A stretch of 46,800 bases of DNA from Acidobacteriota bacterium (GTDB taxonomy: Bacteria; Acidobacteriota; Terriglobia; Acidiferrales; UBA7541), in contig JAKASX010000018.1 of assembly GCA_021818865.1 (NCBI GenBank), positions 1 to 46,800 on the forward strand. Direction: 5' to 3'. The stretch's first letter is position 1, and each line of letters starts with the position of its first letter. The position numbers and the translations under genes are program-made. The notes under the pieces are model-generated. The model made no database searches. It was not told where the DNA came from and saw nothing but the letters and a program-made list of their open reading frames with translations. This document shows positions 32,707 to 40,375 of this stretch, piece after piece.

Positions 32707-33309
32707 TTGGCCCTCATTCGTTATTTCAAATGGCATCGGTTGCATGTTTCGAAGGGGAACACTCCGTCGGCGACCGACCTGCACACGCAGCTATCCATGT
32801 CATCGCCATCTCAAGCTCGTACCCCGTCCCGCTCCCGCGAACGCGGCGCCGAAATCCTCGAATTCGCTTTCGTCCTGGGTGCTCTGCTCGCACTCATGCT
32901 CGGCATCTTCTCCTTTGCTCGTGCGTATGAGGTTTACGGAACCATCACTCGGGCCGCCCGCGAGGGCGCGCGCATGGCTGTGCTGCCGAGCTCGATCCAC
33001 GACGGAAATACCTACATAGATGGGAATCAAACCAGCGTCACGCAGGCCAATAGCCTGGTCTTTTCGCGATACATCACCCCGGCTCTCACCGCGGCCAACC
33101 TCGATCCGGAAGCGGTTATCGATTACAGCGAAACGATTGGTTGGTTGGACCCAAGCGACGCGGACCCGCAATGCGGGGTTACGATCAGTTTTAAGTATCC
33201 CTATCAGTTCTCGATCCCGTTCTTGGGCCAGGGCCTCGGCACAGTCGATATTCCCACAAGCGTCCAAATGCGCCGCGAAAATCAATCCACCACGGGGAGC
33301 TGCCCATGA
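32707..33309 (+). CDS. TadE-like pseudopilin A, tad module 2
   Basis: A protein of about 200 residues, paralogous to the A-type proteins of modules 1 and 3. The pilin-like segment is RERGAEILEFAFVLGALLAL with Gly(-1) and Glu(+5). It continues FARAYEVYGTITRAAREGAR and MAVLPSS. The periplasmic part shares DYSETIGWLDPSDADPQCGV, SFKYPYQFSIPF and VQMRREN with its relatives. The start is uncertain: TTG 32707 has GGGGAGAAGG 5 nt upstream and suits the predicted promoter; ATG 32797 and TTG 32680 are alternatives. It overlaps the B-type gene by 4 bp. Codon use is less GC-biased than in module 1. Confidence 0.8.
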   Translation: MALIRYFKWHRLHVSKGNTPSATDLHTQLSMSSPSQARTPSRSRERGAEILEFAFVLGALLALMLGIFSFARAYEVYGTITRAAREGARMAVLPSSIHDGNTYIDGNQTSVTQANSLVFSRYITPALTAANLDPEAVIDYSETIGWLDPSDADPQCGVTISFKYPYQFSIPFLGQGLGTVDIPTSVQMRRENQSTTGSCP

Positions 33310-33893
33310 AGCGCCTGTGCTTTACCTTTTGCCGTGCTCGCCGCTTAAATGCTCGTGGCGGCGAACATGGGGCTCAGCTTTTGGAGTTCGTGCTGGTCTT
33401 TCCACTGCTGGCGCTGCTGGTGGTGGGGGCATGGGATTTCGGTTCCGCATTCGTCATGAAGCAGAAGCTGACGAATGCAGCTCGCGAGGGTGCGCGGATC
33501 GTCATCTCAAACTCCATACTCGCACCCCTGTCGGGTCCATGCAGCGGCGTGACAATACCTTGCCCGATTACCACTGCCAAGAACACCGTTGCCTTGTATT
33601 TGTATAACGCAGGCATGACCGATGCCTCCTGCCTGAACTCGGCACCGGTTAGCACGCAGTACCAAATTGGACCTCCGCCGTCGGGTTTGGCGTCCTGGAC
33701 CTGGACCTGCGGCGGAATAACACTAACCATCAACCGCATGGCCAACTTGGGGACAGACACCTCGGTTTCCTTGGCCTACCCCGTGAATTGGAGCTTGGTC
33801 AATTTTATGTCAAATGTCTATCAGCAGTTCCAAGGAGCCACCGTCCAGCCCGTGCAGATCACTACCACCGTGACGATGCCGAATCTCACGTAG
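33306..33893 (+). CDS. TadE-like pseudopilin B, tad module 2
   Basis: A 195-residue B-type paralogue. The N-terminus contains EHGAQLLEFVLVFPLLALLV with Gly(-1)/Glu(+5), then AWDFGSAFVMKQKLTNAARE and GARIVISNS. It is longer than the module 1 copy, with an extra loop around residues 110-135 (STQYQIGPPPSGLASWTWTC). The final strand region ends in VQITTTVTMPNLT, like VIPDQITTHVTMQNL in module 3. Cys residues at similar spots suggest disulfides. It starts within the ATGA overlap and precedes the TadG-like gene by 20 bp. Confidence 0.83.
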   Translation: MKRLCFTFCRARRLNARGGEHGAQLLEFVLVFPLLALLVVGAWDFGSAFVMKQKLTNAAREGARIVISNSILAPLSGPCSGVTIPCPITTAKNTVALYLYNAGMTDASCLNSAPVSTQYQIGPPPSGLASWTWTCGGITLTINRMANLGTDTSVSLAYPVNWSLVNFMSNVYQQFQGATVQPVQITTTVTMPNLT

Positions 33894-33913
33894 ATACAAT
33901 AGGGAGAGCACCT

Positions 33914-35305
33914 ATGACGAAGGGGATAATCCTGCGGCGGAAGATTGAGTCCGAGCTCGGCGTCACACTGTGGCTCGTCGCCTTCGGCTTGATAGCCTTG
34001 CTTGGGGTCATGGCCTTGGCGATTGATCTGGGCCTCCTTTACGTGGCTCGCAACGAGGCGCAGCGCGCCGCTGACTCCGCGGCCCTTGCCGGCGCCGACG
34101 TTTTCTACACATCTGCATGCACCGACCTGACGGGCAGCAACGCGTGTGACTCCCAAGCCGTCCGTACAACGGCGGCGCAAGATGCGATGCTTGCCGCCGC
34201 GCAGAATTACGTCGCTGGCCAAGCCGCTTCCGTCAATTGTCCTGAATACGCCGATCCGTCTCTCGGTAGCACCAGTTGTCCCGATATTGAATTCTCGGAC
34301 CCGACGGCGAATGGCACGGAGCCCCAAATCTCTGTCACAGTGCGACGCACCGGAATCCATACGATCTTTGCGCAGGTATTCGGTGCCGGGCTCCAGTCCG
34401 TATCGGCCACGGCGACCGCTGAGGCCTACAACCCCAATGGCGGAAACACCCTGACATCGGTGTCTTGCGTCTCTCCGTTTCTGGTACCGAATTGCAATCC
34501 GACAACTAGCACATCTGGCACAATCAATAGCCTCTGCGGCTACCCCGCGGACTATTTCATGGTCCCCAACTCCACCTCGCTGAACCCAGGCGTAATCGGC
34601 GAACAGTGGGACTTGCACACAGGCGACGCGACGGCCAGCGACGCCGCTGTTCCAAGCGAGTGGTTTACCGACGCCGTGACGCCATCGCAAGGCAGCGGCG
34701 GCAGCGCCCTGGAAAACGCAATTCAGGAGTGCCAGCCGCTCACCTGCGGCGAGGGCGTGCCAGCAGTCCCGGGGAAGAAGGTCGGACCCGTGGATCAAGG
34801 ACTCCAGTCGAGGATAGGGTTGAGCCCAGACACAATCGTTGTGAACCCCAACGGAGACAACATTCCCCCGTATCAAATCTACGCTGGGGCGAGCAACCCA
34901 CTGGTCCAGGCCGGGGTGATCAGGGTGGGCGCACCCATTGACCCGTCCCAAAGCCCGTCGGTCGCCACACTCGCCGTTTATGATGGCGCGATCTGCGGCG
35001 TGGGCACCCTGCCGAACGGACAAGTACCCACAACGACGAACTCAGACTGTCTTAGCTCGGGTCAGAACGCAAACAGCATTAGCACTATGCCCAAAACGAC
35101 CGTCAACGGCCAACCTGTTTATGGCCAAGTCGTCATAGGATGGATGCAGGTGTTTATCCAGCAGGCCTCCGGCGACGCCGTTCCAACGATTATTCTCAAT
35201 ACATCGTACTGCGGAGGTGGCACGACGCCGCCAGTCGGCACCCAAGGTGCCACGCCGATACCCATCCGGCTGATCACGGGCCCCGACGCCAACTACGGGT
35301 CCTGA
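33914..35305 (+). CDS. TadG-like protein, tad module 2
   Basis: A 463-residue TadG-like paralogue. The N-terminal Tad segment reads LGVTLWLVAFGLIALLGVMA then LAIDLGLLYVARNEAQRAAD. Blocks closely shared with module 3 include NCPEYADPSLGSTSC, TIFAQVFGAG, CVSPFLVPNCNP, GEQWDLHTGDA, ECQPLTCGEG and PGKKVGPVDQG. It ends GATPIPIRLITGP. No MIDAS motif is seen, so a von Willebrand A domain seems absent. ATG 33914 has AGGGAGAG at good spacing; an upstream in-frame ORF overlaps the B-type gene. It is closer in sequence to module 3 than to module 1, so the copies did not arise all at once. Confidence 0.8.
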   Translation: MTKGIILRRKIESELGVTLWLVAFGLIALLGVMALAIDLGLLYVARNEAQRAADSAALAGADVFYTSACTDLTGSNACDSQAVRTTAAQDAMLAAAQNYVAGQAASVNCPEYADPSLGSTSCPDIEFSDPTANGTEPQISVTVRRTGIHTIFAQVFGAGLQSVSATATAEAYNPNGGNTLTSVSCVSPFLVPNCNPTTSTSGTINSLCGYPADYFMVPNSTSLNPGVIGEQWDLHTGDATASDAAVPSEWFTDAVTPSQGSGGSALENAIQECQPLTCGEGVPAVPGKKVGPVDQGLQSRIGLSPDTIVVNPNGDNIPPYQIYAGASNPLVQAGVIRVGAPIDPSQSPSVATLAVYDGAICGVGTLPNGQVPTTTNSDCLSSGQNANSISTMPKTTVNGQPVYGQVVIGWMQVFIQQASGDAVPTIILNTSYCGGGTTPPVGTQGATPIPIRLITGPDANYGS

Positions 35306-36301
35306 TGCGCCCACATCCTCCTCTGGGCGGCGCTTGGCGTTGGGATGGTGTGTACTGCCCAAGGCGATTTCCCAATCGCCCCAAACAGGGCGGTTTCTTT
35401 GAAATGCCGTCGGCTATCGACGGGATCCTTTGCCCGATTTTCACAACCACCTCATCGGAGACTCCCCGCGAAGAAGTGCGGCGCTCGAATTCAGTTGCTG
35501 CCCGTCGAGCCCTTGCGGAAATAGGGGGAAGCTGAAATTCGGATGTCAGCGCTTTTGCGTTGGGCGCGCGCTCCGACTCTTCTTCGCCTTGGCGGGCGGC
35601 CGAAACGGGACGTTCCCCGAGGACTCACCTGGCCCCAGGGCAGAGGTAGAGGCAGATCGCTCCGCGAAGAGCCCCCGGCCGTTTGGCCTTGATTCTCAGC
35701 GACGCCAGGGCGCGGATTTCCCCTCGGGGGCCTGTTGCAAGTCCGAGCAAGGCTCCATTCGGCGAAAGGAAATCCCGGCCTCTGACGCGGCCTCCGGAAT
35801 GCGCGGGACATCCTGCGTTCCGGCCACCTCAGCCTCGCTTGGGGCGTTTGGCGCTTTAGGAATTTCGAGTGCGGCTCCGGCCGAGGCTTCTTGCGCGCTA
35901 CGCTCGCTCATTCCGGTCAGCTCCCGGAGTCTTTGGGCTGGGGAAAGACTGCTATCATTCCGCCGGCGTTTCGCTGGGCCAGAGGCGACCCGCGAAACTC
36001 ATATGGGAAAATCCCCTTGGGTCAGCCGATTTCCGCCGCGTGTTGTAAGCTGCTCCGCCTGGCCTCATTGATTTGAAGGCAAGTGTTTGCCTTGTTCGCA
36101 ATACCCCGACTGCTGGATGTTGCTCGCTTGTCCCTTGCGCGCAACTCGACCCACGGAATGGGACGGTAAGACGCGACCTCATGGAACCCCAAGGCGTTAC
36201 CTCCTTCCGCAATCACAGTACTCACATTTTCGTAAAACTACCGGTCCTGTAACCGCCTCTGGAATCCTGCGTGCCAAATCACATGGCAGAGAGGCAGGAA
36301 A
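35306..36301. other. About 1 kb non-coding gap between tad modules 2 and 3
   Basis: No gene is supported. An open frame at 35430-36071 gives a low-complexity Ser/Arg/Pro/Cys-rich product with no recognised motif or ribosome site. A 7-bp hairpin (GGCGATT, loop TCCC, AATCGCC) lies at 35363-35380, 58 bp after the module 2 stop, without a T-run. The region lies near a change in strand composition and could be a rearrangement scar or the control region of module 3. Confidence 0.5.
35363..35380. terminator. Short perfect hairpin after tad module 2
   Basis: GGCGATT and AATCGCC form a 7-bp stem with a 4-nt loop. No T-run follows directly, so termination is only possible, not shown. Confidence 0.35.
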
Positions 36302-36931
36302 ATGGGGGAAAACCGTTACACCTTGTTGACAGTTGCACCGAAGCGTTGTTCTCAGGCGTTCTCCGAAGGTTACGAAGTCACGCGCAAGAGGTCTCGGGGC
36401 GCGAGACCAAATGGGGAACGCGGCACGGAAATCCTGGAATTTGCCTTCGTCTTCACGCTGCTCGCGGCGCTTGCCCTCGCCATCATGGCGTTTGCACGCG
36501 CTTACAACGTGTACCAGACGATCAATCGCGCGGCGCGCGAAGGAGCGCGAGTGGCAGCGCTGCCGAGTTCCGTTTACGACGGCAACACGTTTATTGACGG
36601 CTCGACCACCTACACCGCGCCCGATAGCCCCATTTTCACCGACTACGTCGCGCCGGCGCTCCAGGCCGCGAATCTGGGTACGAGCGCGTGCGCCAGCTCC
36701 ACCTCGATCAATTGCATCGCCAACTACAACGAGCAAATCGGCTGGCTCGATCCCTCCGGCACCACCGACAATCAGTGCGGCGTTTCGATCAGTTTCACTT
36801 ATCCCTATCAACTTTCGATCCCCTTTATAGGCGCCGGCATCGGCACGCTGAATCTGAAGGCCGACGTGCAAATGCGCCGCGAAGACCAACCGACGACCGA
36901 CAGCATATCGGGCGCCACGACGTGCCCGTGA
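36302..36931 (+). CDS. TadE-like pseudopilin A, tad module 3
   Basis: A 209-residue A-type paralogue. The pilin-like segment NGERGTEILEFAFVFTLLAA has Gly(-1)/Glu(+5), followed by FARAYNVYQTINRAAREGAR and VAALPSSVYDGNTFIDG. The periplasmic part has an insertion with Cys (CASSTSINC) and then the shared QCGVSISFTYPYQLSIPF and VQMRREDQP. ATG 36302 has GAGGCAGG upstream and gives a 40-residue basic cytoplasmic leader. Unlike modules 1 and 2, it does not overlap its B partner: 33 bp separate them. It is probably a minor pilin for a Tad-like fibre. Confidence 0.82.
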   Translation: MGENRYTLLTVAPKRCSQAFSEGYEVTRKRSRGARPNGERGTEILEFAFVFTLLAALALAIMAFARAYNVYQTINRAAREGARVAALPSSVYDGNTFIDGSTTYTAPDSPIFTDYVAPALQAANLGTSACASSTSINCIANYNEQIGWLDPSGTTDNQCGVSISFTYPYQLSIPFIGAGIGTLNLKADVQMRREDQPTTDSISGATTCP

Positions 36932-36964
36932 CGCGTCGGAACAACCGGACGAGGAGAACGACGC

Positions 36965-37486
36965 ATGGCATGGCAAACGCGATTCGCTGAACGACGGACG
37001 TGGAGAAATGATCGGGGCAGTCAGCTGGTGGAATTCGCCCTGGTCCTTCCGATTCTCTGTCTGTTGTTGGTTGGCGCTTGGGATTTCGGGTCGGCGTTCG
37101 CCATGAAACAGAAACTGACGAACGCAGCACGCGAAGGCGGGCGAATCGTCGTCTCGAACACCATTCTTCCCACCACGGCCTGCGCACCGGGGACAAACCC
37201 GCCGTGCTCGATTTCGGCCGCGGCGACGGCCGTTGCGCAATACCTGGACAATGCGGGCCTGAGCGCGTCGTGCCTTTCGTCGGCCACCGCGAGCGGAAGC
37301 TTTCCCGTATGGACGTGGAACTGCAGCAGCATCAAGCTTACGATCGATCGCGGCGTTAATGCCGGCGTTGATACCACGGTCACGTTGACGTATCCCGTGA
37401 CCTGGAGCTTGCAGAATTTCTTCGGTGTGACGGTGATTCCCGATCAGATCACCACACACGTAACCATGCAGAATTTGACCCTATGA
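36965..37486 (+). CDS. TadE-like pseudopilin B, tad module 3
   Basis: A 173-residue B-type paralogue. NDRGSQLVEFALVLPILCLL has Gly(-1)/Glu(+5), then AWDFGSAFAMKQKLTNAARE and GGRIVVSNTI. Cys residues occur as in the other B copies (TACAPGTNPPC; SCLSS; WNCSS). It ends VIPDQITTHVTMQNLTL. The reading frame overlaps the TadG-like gene by 4 bp (ATGA at 37483-37486). ATG 36965 has ACGAGGAG upstream. The close match of the neck region to module 2 supports duplication followed by divergence. Confidence 0.84.
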   Translation: MAWQTRFAERRTWRNDRGSQLVEFALVLPILCLLLVGAWDFGSAFAMKQKLTNAAREGGRIVVSNTILPTTACAPGTNPPCSISAAATAVAQYLDNAGLSASCLSSATASGSFPVWTWNCSSIKLTIDRGVNAGVDTTVTLTYPVTWSLQNFFGVTVIPDQITTHVTMQNLTL

Positions 37487-38901
37487 AACGCGCGGAGGAC
37501 GTACCGGCAATGAACGACAAGAGGCGTGGGAGCGGAACGCGTGACGACCGGGGTGCGACATTGGTTTTCGTGGCGCTCGCGCTTATCACCTTGCTCAGCG
37601 TGATGGCACTGGCCATCGACTTGGGCATTCTTTACGTGGCGCGTAGCCAGGCGCAGCGCGCAGCCGATGCCGCGGCGCTGGCCGGCGCGGACGTCTTTTA
37701 TACGGAAGGCTGCGTTTCGGGAGCGAGCGGCTGCGTGGCCGGCGGATCGCAGGAAAGCTTGGCTGCGGCGCAGGCAATCAACGCGGCTTCGCAGAACACC
37801 GTCGCGGGCCAGTCCGCTTCCATCAATTGCCCCGAATACGCCGATCCTTCGCTCGCGAGCACGAGCTGCCCGGGAATCAGCTTCGCCTACCCGAGCGCAG
37901 ACGAGCCGCAAATCACCGTCACCGTCGAGCGCAGCGGTATCCCGACGATCTTCGCACAGGTTTTCGGCGCATCCGCCGGCAGGGTGAGCGCGACGGCTTC
38001 GGCCGAAGCCTACAGTCCCGAAGGCGGCGCGGCCAATAGCACGCCCGCCTGCGTCGCGCCGTTCCTCGTCCCCAATTGCGACCCCAATCAATCCAACCCT
38101 CAAAACACGGTTTGTCCGAATTCTTCCCCCGCGGGCTATTTTGCCAATCCAAACGTGAGTCCCGTTACGCTGGACTACTCCTCGATTGGTACGCAGTGGG
38201 ATCTCCACTTCGGAAGCGCCGGCGCCAGCGATTCCGCCGCGCCGAGCGAATGGTATCTGGTGGCGATTTGGCCGAGCGGCAATCCCAGCGCCGCCGAGGA
38301 AGAAGCCGCGATTCAGGAATGCATTCCGGTGACGTGCGGCGAATCGCTGCCGGCGATTCCAGGTAAGAAAGTCGGGCCGACGGACACCGGAGTCGAGGAT
38401 AGAATCGACGCGAGCGGGCCTTCCACCGGCTGCCCCAATAACTGCAATTTCGGCCAGGGCCAGGACACGATTACCGCCGAATCCGGCCAAAGCCCTGGCT
38501 ACCAGATCTACGCCGGATCGAATAATCCGCTGGTGACGGCAGGCGACGTGACCGCCGGTTCGGCGATCGGGACGCAGCAGAGCCCGTCGGTGGTGACGGT
38601 CGCTATGTACGATGGCGCCGTTTGCGGAACGGTCGAACCGGACGGGACTGTGGAATCCACGTCGAATTCCGACTGCATCGGCCCTGGCGGCGGAAACGTC
38701 ACCGTTGTCGGCTGGATGTCGCTCTTTCTCGAAGGCTACTACCACGGAGCCACGTACGACGGCGTACAGTCCATGATCCTGAGCATCACGCCATGCGGGA
38801 GCGGGACCCTAAATGGCGGATCCGGTGGCACGCTGGCCGGCGATCTTAATAGTCCCGGCGCGACACCGATCCCGATCCGGCTCATTCAGCACGCGAACTG
38901 A
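37483..38901 (+). CDS. TadG-like protein, tad module 3
   Basis: A 472-residue TadG-like paralogue, the longest of the three. The N-terminal Tad segment is DDRGATLVFVALALITLLSV then LAIDLGILYVARSQAQRAAD. It shares NCPEYADPSLASTSC, TIFAQVFGA, CVAPFLVPNCDPN, GTQWDLHFGSAGASD, ECIPVTCGES and PGKKVGPTDTG with module 2, and ends GATPIPIRLIQHAN. No MIDAS motif is seen. The start may be ATG 37483 (overlapping the B gene) or ATG 37510, which has GGAGGA 11 nt upstream. The plus strand is G-rich here, in contrast to module 1. A hairpin follows the stop. Confidence 0.8.
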   Translation: MKRAEDVPAMNDKRRGSGTRDDRGATLVFVALALITLLSVMALAIDLGILYVARSQAQRAADAAALAGADVFYTEGCVSGASGCVAGGSQESLAAAQAINAASQNTVAGQSASINCPEYADPSLASTSCPGISFAYPSADEPQITVTVERSGIPTIFAQVFGASAGRVSATASAEAYSPEGGAANSTPACVAPFLVPNCDPNQSNPQNTVCPNSSPAGYFANPNVSPVTLDYSSIGTQWDLHFGSAGASDSAAPSEWYLVAIWPSGNPSAAEEEAAIQECIPVTCGESLPAIPGKKVGPTDTGVEDRIDASGPSTGCPNNCNFGQGQDTITAESGQSPGYQIYAGSNNPLVTAGDVTAGSAIGTQQSPSVVTVAMYDGAVCGTVEPDGTVESTSNSDCIGPGGGNVTVVGWMSLFLEGYYHGATYDGVQSMILSITPCGSGTLNGGSGGTLAGDLNSPGATPIPIRLIQHAN

Positions 38902-38907
38902 AAACGC

Positions 38908-38941
38908 CGGGCACGCGAACTGAACCCGCCTGGCGTGCCCG
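38908..38941. terminator. Inverted repeat after tad module 3
   Basis: CGGGCACGC (38908-38916) and GCGTGCCCG (38933-38941) are exact reverse complements with a 16-nt loop, 6 nt after the module 3 stop. No T-run follows. A 14-nt direct repeat (GCACGCGAACTGAA at 38889 and 38911) overlaps its left arm. Confidence 0.5.
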
Positions 38942-38976
38942 AGCGACGCTTAACTTCCGCCGCCGCGCACCAACGC

Positions 38977-38985
38977 TGGTATAAT
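38977..38985 (+). promoter_or_regulatory. Extended -10 promoter of nfeD (near-leaderless)
   Basis: TGGTATAAT is a perfect extended -10 (TGnTATAAT). The nfeD ATG begins 11 nt after it, so the leader would be about 3-4 nt. No good -35 is present, which is normal for extended -10 promoters. Confidence 0.65.
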
Positions 38986-38995
38986 CCGCGTTGAG

Positions 38996-40357
38996 ATGAA
39001 GCGGGCAGTTTTTGCGCTGCTGGCGCTGGGTGCTCTCTCGCTTTTCACGCCGCGAGCGACCGCGCAGACGCCTTCTACCGAAACGGTCATTCGCCTCAGC
39101 ATCGACGGCGAAATCGAACCGATACTCACGGAATACATCGAAAGCGGACTCGCGCGCGCGGCGCGCGAACACGCCTCGCTGGTGCTCATCCGGATGGATA
39201 CGCCGGGCGGGCTGGGCGAATCCATGCGGCACATCATCCAGGCGATTCTGCGGTCGCCGGTTCCGGTGTGCGTCTACGTGGAGCCGGACGGGGCGCGAGC
39301 GGCATCGGCGGGATTCTTCATTCTGGAATCGGCGGATATCGCGGCGATGTCGCCGGGAACGGAGATGGGCGCGGCTTCGCCGCTGCTCGAAGTGGCGGGC
39401 TATCCGGTGCAGGTGGATCCCACGCTGCGAAGGAAAATCGTCCAGGACACTTTGGCGTTTCTGCGGAGCTACGTGAGCCAGCGCGGCCGAAACGTGACGG
39501 TGGCGGAAACGGCGGTGACGAAAGCGAAGGCGTTCAGCGCGAAGGAAGCGCTGGACGACAAGCTGATCGACCTGATCGCGAATTCCGAGCCGGATCTGCT
39601 CACCCAGCTCAACGGAAAGACGATCGCGCGGTTCGATGGGTCGCAGGTGACGCTGCACCTGGGGCATCCGGTGATCGTGAACGTGGGCATGTCCGCCCGG
39701 GAACGGTTCCTGGCGCGCATCGTGCAGCCGGACGCGTTTTTCATTCTGCTGATCGTCGGCGTGCTGGGGCTCTACATCGAATTCACGCATCCGGGGCTGG
39801 TGGCGCCGGGGGTGGTCGGCGGCATCTGCATTTTGCTCGCTCTGTTTGCGATGCACATGCTGCCGGTGAATATGACGGGGCTGTTGCTGATTCTGCTGGC
39901 GATTGCGCTGTTCGTTCTGGAAGTGAACTACTCCGGGCACGGGATCCTGGGCGTGGGAGGGGTAATCGCGCTGATTTTGGGCGCGGTGATGCTGGTGCGC
40001 TCGCCGCTGACGACAGGTGGCGTGGGCCTGGGCGTGGCTTTCGGCGTGGCGATTCCGTTCGCCGTGTTTTTCATTCTGGTCGGGCGATTGCTGCTGCGGT
40101 CGTTCCGCTGGAAACCGGCGACGGGAAGCGAAGGGCTGCTGGGCGCTGTCGGCCAGGTGACCGAGCCGGTAGGGAAGGCCAAAGGGAGCGGAATGATTTT
40201 CGTCCATGGGGAATTGTGGCGCGCGATGAGCGCCGCGCGTGACGCCGCCGAGACGCCGATCCCCAAGGGCGCCTGGGTTCGCGTAGTGAAAGTGGATGGA
40301 CTAACGCTTCATGTGGAACCGGCCGAAGCGCCCGCTGCTCGGCCGGACGCGGGCTAA
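38996..40357 (+). CDS. nfeD: NfeD-family membrane serine protease (long form)
   Basis: A 453-residue long NfeD. A signal peptide (about 1-23) is followed by a ClpP-like protease domain: LVLIRMDTPGGLGESM, then GARAASAGFFILESADIAAM with the likely nucleophile Ser104, and GTEMGAASP. In the characterised relative from Pyrococcus (1510-N) a Ser-Lys dyad cleaves the C-terminus of its slipin partner. Several membrane helices follow (about 240-365), then a soluble OB-fold NfeD domain (GLLGAVGQVTEPVGKAKG, VHGELWRAMS, WVRVVKVDGLTLHVEP). The slipin gene is 18 bp downstream, the standard nfeD-slipin pairing linked to membrane microdomains and stress. Confidence 0.93.
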   Translation: MKRAVFALLALGALSLFTPRATAQTPSTETVIRLSIDGEIEPILTEYIESGLARAAREHASLVLIRMDTPGGLGESMRHIIQAILRSPVPVCVYVEPDGARAASAGFFILESADIAAMSPGTEMGAASPLLEVAGYPVQVDPTLRRKIVQDTLAFLRSYVSQRGRNVTVAETAVTKAKAFSAKEALDDKLIDLIANSEPDLLTQLNGKTIARFDGSQVTLHLGHPVIVNVGMSARERFLARIVQPDAFFILLIVGVLGLYIEFTHPGLVAPGVVGGICILLALFAMHMLPVNMTGLLLILLAIALFVLEVNYSGHGILGVGGVIALILGAVMLVRSPLTTGGVGLGVAFGVAIPFAVFFILVGRLLLRSFRWKPATGSEGLLGAVGQVTEPVGKAKGSGMIFVHGELWRAMSAARDAAETPIPKGAWVRVVKVDGLTLHVEPAEAPAARPDAG

Positions 40358-40375
40358 TCCGAGGAGGAGGTTCGC

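Noticed and set aside
35430-36071. A 213-codon open frame in the gap between tad modules 2 and 3
   Set aside because: No ribosome site, low-complexity Ser/Arg/Pro composition and no motif; treated as non-coding.
37444-38745. A 433-codon minus-strand open frame
   Set aside because: It is antisense to the module 3 TadG-like gene, whose motifs recur in two paralogues.
38882-40207. A 441-codon minus-strand open frame
   Set aside because: It is antisense to nfeD and very rich in His, Arg and Gln, a typical shadow product.
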